A stretch of DNA of 64,000 bases, from contig NC_031495.1 in assembly GCF_000237925.1 (NCBI RefSeq), positions 35,348,062 through 35,412,061 of the forward strand, given 5' to 3'. Position numbers and translations under genes: made by a program. This DNA comes from Schistosoma mansoni (lineage: Eukaryota; Platyhelminthes; Trematoda; Strigeidida; Schistosomatidae). Positions 12,173 through 24,070 of this stretch are shown here, piece after piece. Every line of letters starts with the position of its first letter. The stretch's first letter is position 1. The notes below the pieces were generated by a model, which was not told the origin of the DNA, made no database searches, and saw only the letters and a list, made by a program, of their open reading frames with translations.

Positions 12173-12720
12173 GTGCGTTATATGTACCACTCTAGTACAT
12201 TTATTCCTTGTAATATATCATGCTCTGTAAATGCTTTTGAATTTAGACCACCAACCCTGTCGTCCAGTTGTTCAGTGTTGATCTCAAACTCAAAACTAAT
12301 TTCTAATCGCTCGATTCATATGAAGGACGACGATCCATTTTCACCAATAGCAATGGTAACTATCAGAAGTTTGAATGATCTAGACTAAGGATTTTTATCA
12401 ACTCTAATCCAACTAGGATTTATGTACTTAAAACTAAGTAATAATCGCTAAGTATTTAGGAAAGTAGTTCCCCTCATGTTTTGAGACCAGTCGTCCTTGA
12501 ACGTGACCTGGTGTAAGTAGTTTTAATGAAAACTTCATTAACATCAGTTAGCTCCTAAAGTACGAATTTATGTTTACCATGTTAATATCGATTTTTCAGG
12601 ACAAGTAAATTTGATAAAAACAACTCATGGAAGATCGACTCTCTGAATATCTATTGACGTTCTGAATAAGACTGTTTTAGAAACCGACCACTAATTGAAC
12701 TTCTAAAGGATTATTTATAT
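12173..12720. other. Intergenic DNA, no gene recognised
   Basis: Contains an unsupported frame at 12173-12388 (plus). Nothing else seen. Confidence 0.35.
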
Positions 12721-12850
12721 CAGAAGGGGTTTTTTGTGGATATTATAATAACTTTGATAGTTGAGGTCATGAGTCAATTGTAGCTAGACCAGGTTTTCCG
12801 TGGTAGTCTAGCTTCAATTGACTCATGATCTCAACTGTTAATATTATTTA
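12721..12850. repeat. Self-complementary pair of H1 retroposon ends
   Basis: cagaaggggttttttgtgg and catgagtcaattgtagctag match the terminal part of the H1 hammerhead retroposon (54284-54745). Right after them the same end appears inverted (gtctagcttcaattgactca). The unit is a miniature version of the 54-kb palindrome without the ribozyme part. Confidence 0.7.
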
Positions 12851-13353
12851 TATATTGATACCGGTAAACATTTAGAGGCGAAACTTCCTAAAATGTAGTC
12901 GTTCACTAAATTCGCTTGGTGATACATCAAGGTGTGTATCTATAATTTATTGCCAATTTCTTTCACTACTTCAAAATGTATTTGATCTTTTTTCTATAAG
13001 TTTCTGTCCATATAAGGTACTGATCATTTTCAACTTCATACGTTTCGTGTTATTAGAGACATAGGCTTCTAATTTTTGTAGTTTACCAGTGTATATGCAC
13101 TATGCGAAGTATCAAAAATAGTGTAACACTTGAAAGAAATAAGGTAGAAATAATAAACTAACCTATTTCGTAAAATGTATTCTCAAGACTCATATTTGAG
13201 AGTGCTGTGCTTATTTTAGATATGCTGATTCCCGTGGTCTTCCTTTGTGTGGATTGTGACAAATGTCACTGATATCTAAGTTTAGAAAATTAGCACATTC
13301 AAAAAGCCTACCTAATATTGTTAGGGTTATTCACACTTGTTATGTGGATGCAA
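12851..13353. other. Intergenic DNA, no gene recognised
   Basis: AT-rich; no supported feature between the H1 end pair and the full-length LINE. Confidence 0.4.
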
Positions 13354-13362
13354 GGACTGATG

Positions 13363-16300
13363 TTCCAGTCAGTCAGCTACAACGTAGGACCAGGCACATT
13401 TATGCATCGGTCCAAGTTGCCATACCTCGTTAGCACAACAAGATGAACACCGGATTCATAAAAATAGTTAGTTTAGTGGTGGTAGTATATAAAAGATAGG
13501 TTGTATATAAGGATATAGTGTAGGAAGGAAGAACGTTATGAAGCAATTTTAATCTTAAGGTTTAAGGGAAGATAAAGAGTGTATACACCTACGCCATTGT
13601 GATCGATTCTGAGCCATGTCACTCAGAGTCTCCAACCATTGGTTACAATAGCCACGCGGACCCCAACCAGGTAGTCTGCATCTGCCAACATGACTCAGAC
13701 TAGAAGTTAGTGACTTCAAGCACTGATGCCACGTTTTGGTTTGGCCGCCCCTAACTCTTTCCCAACCATCCTCTACACTAGTCAGCATAGCGCGTCGTGG
13801 TAATCGGTGTTCAGGCATACGTAACACGTGGCCTAACCATCTCAGTCGATGAAGATTCATCACCTCATCAACTGACTTACTATCATTTCCTAATACCCTA
13901 CGTCGAACCTCACTATTACTTACCCGGTGATCCCAGCAGATGCGAGCAATATTTCTAAGGCATCTGTGGTCAAATACTAGTAACTTACGAGTATCTTCTA
14001 CTCTTAATGGCCATGTTTCACAGCCGTAAAGTAGAACAGAACGAACTGCTGCGCAGTATACTCGTCCCTTAATTGATAGACGGATATCTCGTCTTCGCCA
14101 TAGGTGACGTAAGTTGGCAAAAGCCAAACGAGCTTTTTGAATCCGTGCTGAGATTTCGTCAGACACCAACCCATAAGGGCTGATCAGACTTCCAAGATAA
14201 GTGAAGTTGTCGACGCGCTCGACTACTTCGCTCCCTATCCTTAGTTCAGGCGTTGACGTAGGCCAGTCCTGGAGCGACAATTTACATTTAGATGGGGAGA
14301 AACGCATCCCAAACATCCTGGCATTATTACTCAGTTCTAACAGAAGACTCTGCATTTTGCCAGCGTCTTCACCAAACAGGACTATGTCATCTGCGTATTC
14401 TAAGTCTCTTAGTGGACCCCCTGGTAGAAGGTCAATTCCTGAAAATTCAGTCGACGAGTGTTATTTCCAGCAATATGTCTATAATGAAGTTAAACAAAAA
14501 TGGGGATAGTGGACATCCTTGTCGGACACCACTTGAGGTTGTAAAATCAGATGACAGTTCGTCATAAGCTCTCACTCGACTGGTAGTGTTCGAGTAAAGA
14601 GCCTTGACAAGGTTTATGTACTTCTGAGGTACACCTTTCAATGACAAACACTGCTACAGAACCTCTCGGTTTACAGAGTCAAATGCTGCTTTCAAGTCAA
14701 GAAAAATTATCATTGCCGGACGCCGATAAACATGTCTGTGTTCTAAAACCTGACGAATAGTGAATATGTGGTCGATGCAGCCACGACCAGATCTGAAGCC
14801 AGCCTGATTTTCTCGTGTTTGCAGTTCACGAGTCTTAGTTAGGCGCCCGATAATTATTGAGGCTAGTATTTTAGATGCTATGTTAGTCAGACTAATCCCT
14901 CTATGGTTATCACAGGATGATTTTGGCCCCTTCTTATATATTGGGACAATCAGAGATTGTGACCAGTCGGATGGAATTACGTCCGTCTCCCAGATCTTAG
15001 CCAGAATATTAGTCAACCTAATCGCTAAAATTGGACCACCACATTTAAAGACCTCTGGAGCCAATCCATCTGGACCAGCTGCTCTTCCTCGTTTCAGATT
15101 ACTTATAGCCTTTTGAACTTCAAGTAGGGTCGGGGGGCCTACTTCAATGTTCCATTCAGACTGTCTGGGAATAGTGGGTAGTTGTGCAGTAGCTGAAGGC
15201 CAGCTAAACTGCTCCTTAAAGTGTTCCGCCCATCGTTCTAAACGTCTGGGCTGAGAGCAGATAAGGGTTCCGTCTTTTTCCGAGATCGTTTCACTTACAC
15301 TTGACTTATTAATTCCGGTTTCTTTTATTAGTCTGAAGAGTTGCCTGGTGTTGCCTACAGCCGCTGCCTTTTCCATCTCTTTTGTTTTCGTTGCCCACCA
15401 TTGCTCACGATCGTTCCTTAGACTTTTCGTTAACCTATATTTGATTTGTTTACGCTCTTCGTCGTGTTCAGAGCCTGATGGGATGAATTTACGTGAATCC
15501 ATCAGTGAAATAGACTTGGAAGAAATCCATTGGTTTTTTGGAACCCTATGGTTTAAATAACGAATAGATGTGACTGCTGTTTCCACAGCTGTTCGTATGT
15601 CTTTCCAAGCAGCATCTGGGTCAGTCTCATTTACAGAACTGCCTAGATGTGAACTCAGTTGTTCCTGGAATTTACATTTGGATTTCTCGTCCTTCAGTTC
15701 AGTCCTAATGGGTCTTCTTAGTGTAGTTTTCCTGCGTCCATTGAGGCGCAGACAAATGCGTGCTCGTATTAAAGCGTGGTCAAAGTCTAAACAAGTATTC
15801 CAATACGAGCGACAATCTTCTATCGAGCCTCTCCAACGATGGCTGATAGCAATATGGTCTATTTGAGTCCATCGTTGGTTTGGTGCAGGTGGTCGCCATG
15901 TTAGGCGATGTCTCTCCTTATGTTTAAAATTAGTGCTTGCTAAAAATAAACGATTGTCTGAGCATAGTTGCAACAGACGGTCACCACTATCGGTTCGTTG
16001 AGCCGGAATACTAAAATACCCACCTAAATGTCTTTCTGTTTGATTTAAGCTGCCTACTTGGGCATTAAAGTCACCCGCTACGACTACTATGTCTGAGCGC
16101 TTAGCTTTCTGAAGAAGCTCAGAGAGTTTTCTGTAAAAGTCATCTTTCACTTCATCATGGCTGCAGTCAGTGGGAGCGTAGGCAGAAACGACGAAAAGGC
16201 AACGACGTGTGTCCCTATCCTTCCGAGTTCTTACGGAGCCATTTAACCGGACAGCACACAGGCGACTGTTAACGGGGATCCATTCTAGTAGTGCTTGTTC

Positions 16301-17263
16301 TGCCCTCGTACTAAGTGCCATGCCTACACCTGCAAGTCCACAAGAACTAGTCATGGGGTCGCCAGATACACGTAGGGTGTATTTCTTTGGCTCTCCATTT
16401 TGGCGAGGTGAGGTCAAGTGAATGACCACACTGAGATCCTGTATGCGTGCTTCGGAGACAAAGCATACATCGATGGTACGAGATTCTAAGGTCTTAGCCA
16501 AGGAGGCCTGTTGACCGATTTGACTTAGGGTACGTACATTGAAGGCTCCAATGTGTAGTTTGGAGCGAGGTTTAAGTAGACCTGGGACAGTGTTTCGCTC
16601 ACTAGAATCGTTGGCCATGGTGACAGTTGAGGAGGAAACCGAAAGAGGAAGTTTAGTGTTGAGGTAGAAGGAACAGTGTGAAGTGAAGAAGGAGATTGAT
16701 TATGAATCCAGTGGTCCTGAGTGCTGTTAGATGTATGAGGGCAGTTATCACTTCCCGGTTGCTCACACCATGGAAGGGTTCTTCTAGAGGTACCTGAAAA
16801 GGAAATTAGGTTAGAAGTGGTCTTAGTGACCTGAGAGCGTGACCGCAGTGCCCAAGGGACAACTGCTTGAGGTCGGCCACACACGACCTTTTTGTGGGTA
16901 GTTTTTGTGTTAGCTCCGTACTTGTTGGGACCTTAACGCCGGAGACGCAAATCCGTGGGATAAGGCGAGGTGTGCATTTTTAGGGTCGACCTTTTCTAAC
17001 CCCACCCCTCCTTGTGGGAAGGCAGCATCGCTGTTATGCTGGTTGTCTGAAGGAAACACCTTACTGCTGTCACACCTCTGTACAGTCAGCAGTACGACTT
17101 CGCCTTCACACCTTGGGTTTGCTGCTTTTAGTCTTACCGCTCTTCAACCGACCTGCCTGGCATGGTAGGACCTTGAGGGACGATTGTTCCAGCCAGTATA
17201 GCTCGATTGGATCATCACGATAGACAAGCCCGACCACCACGTCAAGGTAGCAGCAACGGTCGG
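13363..17263 (-). mobile_element. Full-length RTE-A LINE (3.9 kb) with TSD
   Basis: The element runs from a 5' end reading gaccgttgctgctaccttg (minus strand, 17263) to a 3' tail of tandem ctga units. The 9-bp direct repeat ggactgatg flanks it at 13354-13362 and 17264-17272. The order is a ~640-bp 5' UTR, endonuclease/reverse-transcriptase frame, and a short 3' UTR. It resembles the SR2/SR3/Perere-3 group of schistosome RTE elements by memory; the exact name needs a database. Near-identity to the RTE-A at 20905-22502 and to the 5' piece at 27402 indicates recent activity. A 119-residue frame (16525-16884), overlapping the main frame start in another phase, may be the small ORF1 seen in some RTE elements. 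Confidence 0.92.
13555..16618 (-). pseudogene. RTE-A endonuclease-reverse transcriptase
   Basis: Met at 16618 opens a 654-codon frame. Its apurinic endonuclease domain covers residues ~20-270, with GAFNVRTL, SEARIQD, VVAGDFNAQVG, IDHIAIS and DFDHALI. The reverse transcriptase begins with GRAAGPDGLAPEVFK, SLIVPIYKKG, NHRGISLTNIASK and QAGFRSGRGCIDHIF. LDLKAAFDSV carries the first catalytic Asp. A TAG stop (14651-14653) replaces a Trp codon that is TGG in the 42.9-kb copy. The frame then goes on through GVRQGCPLSPFLF, where a 2-nt deletion near 14455 shifts it. A 266-codon frame (13555-14355) carries SPSKCKLSLQDW, YLGSLIS and the C-terminal zinc-like end. The gene is therefore not translatable as one protein, although few changes separate it from an intact copy. 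Confidence 0.9.
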
Positions 17264-17580
17264 GGACTGATGCTTCACAAAGCATAAAATATCCTTAATT
17301 CTTTTATAAAAATAAAGTAAGTGTACTGGGTTTTATTTTATTGTTGTATCATAAATCTTGTTGATCGTCACATCATTTTTTTCGTATGTGCTAAGTTTAC
17401 CCTACATTTTCTTTTCAGATATCCGTCTTAAACACGTACACTTCAACCATTTCAATACCTAATTGTCCTTCGCAGTTAGCTTGATAGTACCCAGATTATT
17501 TAGGAAGCATAAGGTAAAACTTCGTTTCAAGTTGTGACGTACATTTTTGGACTACCTAGCAATCAAAGGATTTGTTCATA

Positions 17581-17924
17581 ATGACCAAAAGTATTCGAAG
17601 TAAATCTAAAAGGCGATTTCGTGCGATTAAACGTAGACGTAGCTTTAAGAAAATCAAGGATCAGTTGATAGGATCTATCAAGAAAAGTGAAGAAAACTCA
17701 GTCTCTTCCGAACAGTCAGTCGACTCAACTTCAAATCACATGGATAGTAAGATTACAATATGCTTTATTTGAACATTCTAGTTGTTTCCAAAAGCTTACC
17801 GAAAATACTATGTAATGATCATGGGACCTACCCAGTGTGGCTAAGTAAAAAGGAACGCAAAAGACAAATAAAAATGAGAAGACTACAGAAAAAACGGTAT
17901 CGTCCTAAAAAACCTAAAGTGTAA
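17581..17924 (+). CDS. LLPH: LLPH-like small basic nucleolar protein (2 exons)
   Basis: Exon 1 is 17581-17746 and exon 2 is 17782-17924, separated by a 35-bp GT-AG intron (gtaagatt...ttctag). The joined frame gives 102 residues and ends at TAA. The N-terminus MTKSIRSKSKRRFRAIKRRR matches the conserved start of LLP homologue proteins (human MAKSLRSKWKRKMRAEKR). The C-terminus NDHGTYPVWLSKKERKRQ matches the other conserved block (DEHGQYPIWMNQRQRKR), followed by a very basic tail. The middle is variable and Ser-rich. The family is a nucleolar/chromosomal protein linked to ribosome biogenesis and, in Aplysia, to synaptic learning. I chose ATG 17581 because the family starts there; an upstream TTG is in frame but not credible. 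The gene begins about 320 bp beyond the 5' end of the RTE-A element. Confidence 0.88.
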
Positions 17925-18940
17925 ACTACATTACAAATGTGATAGTGTTTTCGTAATCTTATTAGTCTTTTGATATCACAAATATATGTCAGCGAACTAA
18001 GTGCGTGGGAATAGATGAACGGTAAAAGTCCAAGTGTGCAACTAGGAGTAAGGCTTCGAGTGTCATTCACCGCTCTTTCATGTCGATACATCATTAATAA
18101 AGTGAACTTAACCAAGTATATTATTGTGGAACAGAAGCGGTTGATTAAAGATATAGTCATCCAAAGGAAAAAAATACAAATCTAAAGGCAACCAGAATGA
18201 ATCATTATTTCTGAAGTGGATGACAGCTCTTCTCTATCTTCGAGGTAACAACATTTTCTTCCCAATCTGAAAAAATTACCCCAAATCTATTCCCTACCAA
18301 TATGTCAGTAGGTTTTTCCATAAAACGCTTGCAATCCAAAGTATAAAATCCATTCAGCATTTTCCATAACATAATGACAACAACGAAGAAGCGAATATAG
18401 TGGCCACTTTTGGTAACCATGCAAGAATTGATTGGAAGTCACAATTTTGTAAATGAGCCACTTTAAGATGGATTTTTTGACACTGAAATTAAGTTAAGCT
18501 AACAAATTGACTTTCCTGACTATAAAAACCAAATTATAAATGGAGCGCTCCGTTTAAAGCAATTCATCAAATCGCATATATATATATATAGGAAGACAGT
18601 TAACCAACAATATGGCTCGTGACAACTAAATTTTACCAAAGAACATCTCGATAATGATTATTTATTTACAGCACATAAATTTTGACGATATGGCATAAAA
18701 TGCTTCATACAAATAAACTGATATTATGGAGATATTAGTAAGCTTCAATACCCATAGGGTACACTTATTAATATTCGTAGACTTTTTTTTGTAAAGACGT
18801 CGACCAATTTGATAACTGACATGACGTTCTTGTCTATAATTAAGTGCCATCATACTAATGACTTTCACAACAAAGCCTTAAAAAATTTTCCACTGTATTA
18901 TGACTTGTTAAACGTGATAAACAAAAACTAATAAATATAA
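17925..18940. other. Intergenic DNA with one doubtful minus-strand frame
   Basis: The minus strand at 18205-18420 holds a 71-codon frame whose second half (LDCKRFMEKPTDILVGNRF) reads like protein, but no family, splice sites or conservation support it. A short (TA)n run lies at about 18577-18592. The rest is AT-rich without recognisable features. Confidence 0.3.
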
Positions 18941-20778
18941 AGTCAGTCACAACGTAGAACCTGGTATGTGTATACATCGGTCCAAGTTCCCACATCCCGT
19001 TAGCGCAAAGGGGTAGAATTGTCAGGTCAAATTCCGAAATATTAGGGGTAGTTATAGTATCAGTGGTAATAGCAAAAATTAGACAATTCGAAAAAACACA
19101 AATCAGTGAAATAGAAGCAAAATTTATGGGCAATTCAAAAGCTTCGAATTTGAGGGAAGACAGAGTGTTTCATGTGCGCCATTGTAAACGATTTTGAGCC
19201 ATGTTACTCGAGATAACCGACCACTGGTTACGGTAACCACCCTGACCTCAACCACATAGCCTACACCTATTACCACAACTCAGGCCAACTGTCGTTGACT
19301 TCGTGGACCGAAGCCATATTTGGCCGCTCTTGGCTTTCAGCCTATACCAGACAGTATCGCCCGTCGAAATAGACAGTGATTGGGGATATGTTAAGATCAC
19401 TTTAGTTGGCGGAGATTCACTAACTCCTCAATCAATTTGCCGCCCTTAACTAATACCCTATCCCTAATCTACGCATTGCTCACTTCGTGGTCCCAAAATA
19501 CGCGAGCAATGCATCGACAACACCTATGATTGAATGCCAGTAACCTACGTATATCCTCTATTCTTAAAGGACATGTTTCACATCTATAAATTAGAACGAG
19601 GCAAACTGGTCGCAAGACATATCTCTCGTCTATGCCACAAGTGACCCAAGTTGGGAAAGCAAGTCGAGATTTCGTCAGATACCAAAGGATCAAGACTTAA
19701 AATAATTGAAGCGGTCAACAGGTCCAACTACTTGACTCTCTACCATTAATTTGGGCGCTGACTCAAATTATTCCTAAAGTTGCATTTGCAGAAGTAGATC
19801 GCATCTTACTTAAATATGTCTCCACTGTTGCTCAAGGCGATCGAAAGACTGCATTTCGTCGGTGTCTCCATCAAACAGAACTATATCATCTGCGTCAACC
19901 GGATTGGTGGACACGGAGGGTCCACCTAGGGAAGGTGGAAAACCCTGATTCCAGACCAATGGTACACATGGGCTCTAGTATCCTGAGGGAACAAATGGTA
20001 TATGAACTAATTGTTGTTCACCGGCTACCATGGGACTGCATCTTTTGACGACCTTTAGGTCGAGGGCTCCGGGTGTGGGCCCCTAAGAAAACGACCTGAT
20101 TCTGTCTGGGCACTCGGGCAATATCACAGCTTTCATACACATCAATGATAACTGCTGCTGACCTCATTGTTGTGTGGCGCATATGTATTTGGTGCCCCCT
20201 TGTACCAATGTTTTTCTGTTCAAATATCAAGGCGATTGATAAACGAAGCCACTATAAGTTGAACTGTACCTTAAAATGATTTGTCCATCAATCTAACCTC
20301 CTAGATTGAGTGAATAACAGTCCTATCTTTTTCTAAGACAGTCTCACTAATAGCTGAATATTAAAAACACCTGTTTCTTTGATAAGTCTGAATGGTTGTT
20401 TACCGTTGCCTACACTGCTACCTTTCCCATCCTTTCTGCTTTTGTTACCCATCACTGCTCACGATCATTACGCGAGCTTTCGATCAGTCTATGTTTAAGC
20501 TACCTCGTCATCGTGTTCGGAACCAAACAGGACGAGTTTCCGAGCATCTATGAGTTCTGTGGACGCTGCTGAAATTTAATGATTTTTCCTAACCATTTGG
20601 TTTAGGTTACCAGTAGATATCACTGCTGTTTCCACAGCCTTTCAGATATCACTTTCATAATTGAATAAATTTTCTAGCTATTTCTGAAATATATTCTGAA
20701 CTTTTTCATTATCACAAAATACCTGTGGTAATCATAAATTATATACTTAGGAATTAAAAAGTATTCCAATATCTTAAA
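18941..20778 (-). mobile_element. Old RTE-A-related LINE relic, interrupted by a retroposon
   Basis: On the minus strand the RTE-A 3' UTR (18941 upward), C-terminal coding part (CETCPLRIEDIRRLL and ARVFWDHEVSNA, about 19480-19690) and, after a foreign insert at 19897-20230, the linker before the RT domain (about 20310-20778) can be followed. Many stops and indels; substantially older than the copy at 13363. Confidence 0.8.
19897..20230 (+). mobile_element. 5'-truncated copy of the 520-bp retroposon
   Basis: Matches the 3' two thirds of the element at 1676-2193 in plus orientation, ending with gcgcatatgtatttggtgcc and a decayed tail. It sits within the older minus-strand LINE relic, so it arrived later. 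Confidence 0.8.
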
Positions 20779-20904
20779 ATGAAGTGAGTCTTTATTTATA
20801 AACACGGTTTGCGTTATCTATGCAAAAATTTTAGGGGGTACAAATCCACTTTTGACTGTGTCCAAACTATTCGCTCCTATCATAGAAGTAGATTATGTAT
20901 TCTG

Positions 20905-22502
20905 ATTATGAATACAGTGGTCTTGAGTGCTGTTAGAGGTATTGAAAGGCATACCTCAGAAGTACATAAACCTTGTCAAGGCTCTTTACTCGAACACTAC
21001 CAGTCGAGTGAGAGCTTATGACGAACTGTCATCTGATTTTACAACCTCAAGTGGTGTCCGACAAGGATGTCCACTATCCCCATTTTTGTTTAACTTCATT
21101 ATAGACATATTGCTGGAAATAACACTCGTCGACTGAATTTTCAGGAATTGACCTTCTACCAGGGGGTCCACTAAGAGACTTAGAATACGCAGATGACATA
21201 GTCCTGTTTGGTGAAGACGCTGGCAAAATGCAGAGTCTTCTGTTAGAACTGAGTAATAATGCCAGGATGTTTGGGATGCGTTTCTCCCCATCTAAATGTA
21301 AATTGTCGCTCCAGGACTGGCCTACGTCAACGCCTGAACTAAGGATAGGGAGCGAAGTAGTCGAGCGCGTCGACAACTTCATTTACCTTGGAAGTCTGAT
21401 CAGCCCTAATGGGTTGGTGTCTGACGAAATCTCAGCACGGATTCAAAAAGCTCGTTTGGCTTTTGCCAACTTACGTCACCTATGGCGAAGACGAGATATC
21501 CGTCTATCAATTAAGGGACGAGTATACTGCGCAGCAGTTCGTTCTGTTCTACTTTACGGCTGTGAAACATGGCCATTAAGAGTAGAAGATACTCGTAAGT
21601 TACTAGTATTTGACCACAGATGCCTTAGAAATATTGCTCGCATCTGCTGGGATCACCGGGTAAGTAATAGTGAGGTTCGACGTAGGGTATTAGGAAATGA
21701 TAGTAAGTCAGTTGATGAGGTGATGAATCTTCATCGACTGAGATGGTTAGGCCACGTGTTACGTATGCCTGAACACCGATTACCACGACTGGAACCCATG
21801 TGCACCATTGGTTTGGAATCAGGGTTTTCCAACTCCCCTAGGTGGACCCTCCATGTCCACCAACCCGGTTAAAGCGCCGGACATTCGCTTTTCGTCCTTT
21901 CAATTTCGTAAACAACAGTAATGCCACGAGAAGGCAGTGAGTAGGACTTCTCTGGCAGAGGCTATATATTCGCGTGGCCATGTGAGAGCGTTTCGAGAGG
22001 GAGAGTGGACTCTCCCCACTCTCGGCCGTACCAGGGCATGTGTTATGTATGCCTGAACACCGATTACCACGACGCGCTATGCTGTCCAGTGTAGGGGATG
22101 GTTGGGAAAGAGTTAGGGGCGGCCAAACCAAAACGTGGCATCAGTGCTTGAAGTCACTAACTTCTAGTCTGAGTCATGTTGGCAGATGCAGACTACCTGG
22201 TTGGGGTCCGCGTGGCTATTGTAACCAATGGTTGGAGACTCTGAGTGACATGGCTCAGAATCGATCACAATGGCGTAGGTGTATACACTCTTTATCTTCC
22301 CTTAAACCTTAAGATTAAAATTGCTTCATAACGTTCTTCCTTCCTACACTATATCCTTATATACAACCTATCTTTTATATACTACCACCACTAAACTAAC
22401 TATTTTTATGAATCCGGTGTTCATCTTGTTGTGCTAACGAGGTATGACAACTTGGACCGATGCATAAATGTGCCTGGTCCTACGTTGTAGCTGACTAACT
22501 GG
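20905..22502 (+). mobile_element. RTE-A LINE, 5'-truncated, with inverted 5' scrap
   Basis: From about 20940 it encodes RTE-A from the RT palm (GVRQGCPLSPFLF, LEYADDIVLFGEDA, SPSKCKLSLQDW) to the C-terminus and the ctga-type tail. It is nearly identical to 13363-14640 in inverted orientation and shares the same 2-nt deletion near 21127. The first ~35 bases (20905-20939) are a minus-oriented scrap of the RTE-A 5' UTR. A 250-bp retroposon fragment interrupts it at 21790-22039. Confidence 0.88.
21790..22039 (-). mobile_element. Tail-less fragment of the 520-bp retroposon with 34-bp TSD
   Basis: 250 bp matching the 5' half of the element at 1676-2193 (minus orientation, intact 5' end at 22039). 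The LINE sequence gtgttacgtatgcctgaaca and the 14 bases after it occur on both sides (21756-21789 and 22040-22073, one mismatch). The 3' tail normally needed for target-primed insertion is missing. Confidence 0.85.
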
Positions 22503-22943
22503 CTTATTATATGTTCGCCCTCCGCCAAATGTTAGAGCATCATAGTTGAGGATCAAAAATCGTTAAGTTTCTTGATGTCTAACAGAACTGTGATCTTTTG
22601 TCGAAGGATGCGTCGGAAAAGTTTATGAACATTTCGAAGCTTCTGTATATGAGCACTTCAGGCAGAGCGAGGGCATACAACCATCTCTCCGTTTTAGCAG
22701 TGAGGCTAGGCAGAGTTGCCCCGTCGACTTTACCATCGATTGTACACTGGAAACACCTCCAATGGAAGTAGGTAGGAGTGGTGTGGATCTGTTGCTTGAA
22801 GGAAGACTTTCCTATCTTGAGTATGCAGATGATATTGTCTTGACTTGCAATGATACTAAGGCTATGAGAATTGCACTTAATGAGTTAACAATCAGTGTCC
22901 TCAGGTATTGTATGAACCTTGTACCTCCTTAATACAGGGTGCT

Positions 22944-23322
22944 GACAAGTGGACTGAGTCATGTTGGTAGGTGTAGACTACCTGGTTGGGATCCGCGAGA
23001 TGATAACAACCGATGGTTAGAGACCTTGAATGACATGGCTCAAAATCGTTTGCAATGGCGGAGGTGCATCCACTCTTTGTGCTCTACCAAATTCTAATCT
23101 TCTGAATTCCTCATATGTCCCTATCCTTTTTCTCTTTCCAAATTTATTTCACTGTATTATACTCCTTCAATAACATCTTCAAACCCTAATCTTTCACATA
23201 ATGCTTATACTCTTACTACTTTTACCGCTATGGGATTTGAATCGACAACTGCATCTCTGTGTTAATGTGGTATGGCAACTCGAACTAATGTACGTACGTT
23301 CTACGTTGTAACTGACTGACTG
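22944..23322 (+). mobile_element. RTE-A LINE 3' end inserted in RTE-B, with TSD
   Basis: 379 bp, 5'-truncated, encoding SHVGRCRLPGWDPRDDNN and the RTE-A 3' UTR with an actgactgactg tail. The direct repeats aatacagggtgct (22931-22943) and aatacgaggtgct (23323-23335) differ at two sites, a diverged 13-bp TSD. The interrupted RTE-B sequence continues on both sides. Confidence 0.88.
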
Positions 23323-24070
23323 AATACGAGGTGCTTCTACAAAACTGGCACGAACCTGTCTGCACTCACCTTTGGTGGTAAGTAGTTGGGAATAGTCGGG
23401 AAGTTCCTGTACCTAGGTAGTAGTTTGACTGAAAAGATTAATTTGCGTGCAGTGAAAGCTAGGGTGGTCCGGTTACGAAACGTCAAGCCTAGAACGCATC
23501 GGTGAGAACAGTTTCGTCCTATGTTTGGGAAGCCTAACCTCTACGAGTTAAAGATGTTAGATGACTGTGTCCGATTATCGTCATCTTCGAGGAATTGCTG
23601 ACATTCAGTGGCAACATCACATTAGTAATGTGTAGATTCGGCAATTTTCGAGAACAATGATGACAATCCACTTGATGTCACCACCCTTAAACACCGGCTT
23701 CGAAGAATTGGAGATGTTACAAATGTCATCTCAGCGCACGTTAATTGCCGACACTAGGAGTGGTTGAAAAAAGCGGCAGTCAATTTATGACTTGGCACCG
23801 TGTTATCAGAACAGAAACGAACGGCAATCCTGCTGTAATTTTTCTCATGAACAAAAGAGGAAATTAACCAGAAGAATTTCGAATTTCTGTGTGTGTACTG
23901 TTGATTAGACTGTATCTTTTATCACATACCGTTCTTACTAATTATTTTGTTGACTGCATTTTTCTCTCTAAAGGTACTCCCCTTTTCCTCACGATTTTAT
24001 CCACATTTTGTGTGGTGCACTCCATCTCTGGTACTGTTATACTGTATTTTATGCGCTTAAATAAATAATG

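Larger units (their letters stand above)
20785..24070 (+). mobile_element. Old RTE-B LINE relic, host to several later insertions
   Basis: RTE-B reverse-transcriptase sequence is recognisable at 20785-20900 (gcgtccaa-like SKLLAS region), resumes at about 22505 (ccctccgccaaatgttagag, the DHIFTLRQMLE region) to 22943, and again at 23323-24070. The last part includes the C-terminal region and 3' UTR ending in ggcttaaataaataatg-like tail sequence. Between these segments lie RTE-A insertions (20905-22502 and 22944-23322). Heavily mutated. Confidence 0.78.

Noticed and set aside
14201-14567. Plus-strand frames of 91-102 residues, repeated at 21016-21382
   Set aside because: Shadows on the opposite strand of the RTE-A reverse transcriptase.
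17014-17223. 69-residue frame that recurs identically at 27436-27645
   Set aside because: It lies antisense in the RTE-A 5' UTR; identity reflects the repeat, not a conserved gene.
11778-23322. Large palindrome centred near 17.7 kb
   Set aside because: RTE-A pieces at 11.8/13.4 kb and 20.9/22.9 kb are inverted pairs with a similar midpoint, but the DNA between and beyond them does not match, and truncation points and TSDs differ. They are independent insertions.
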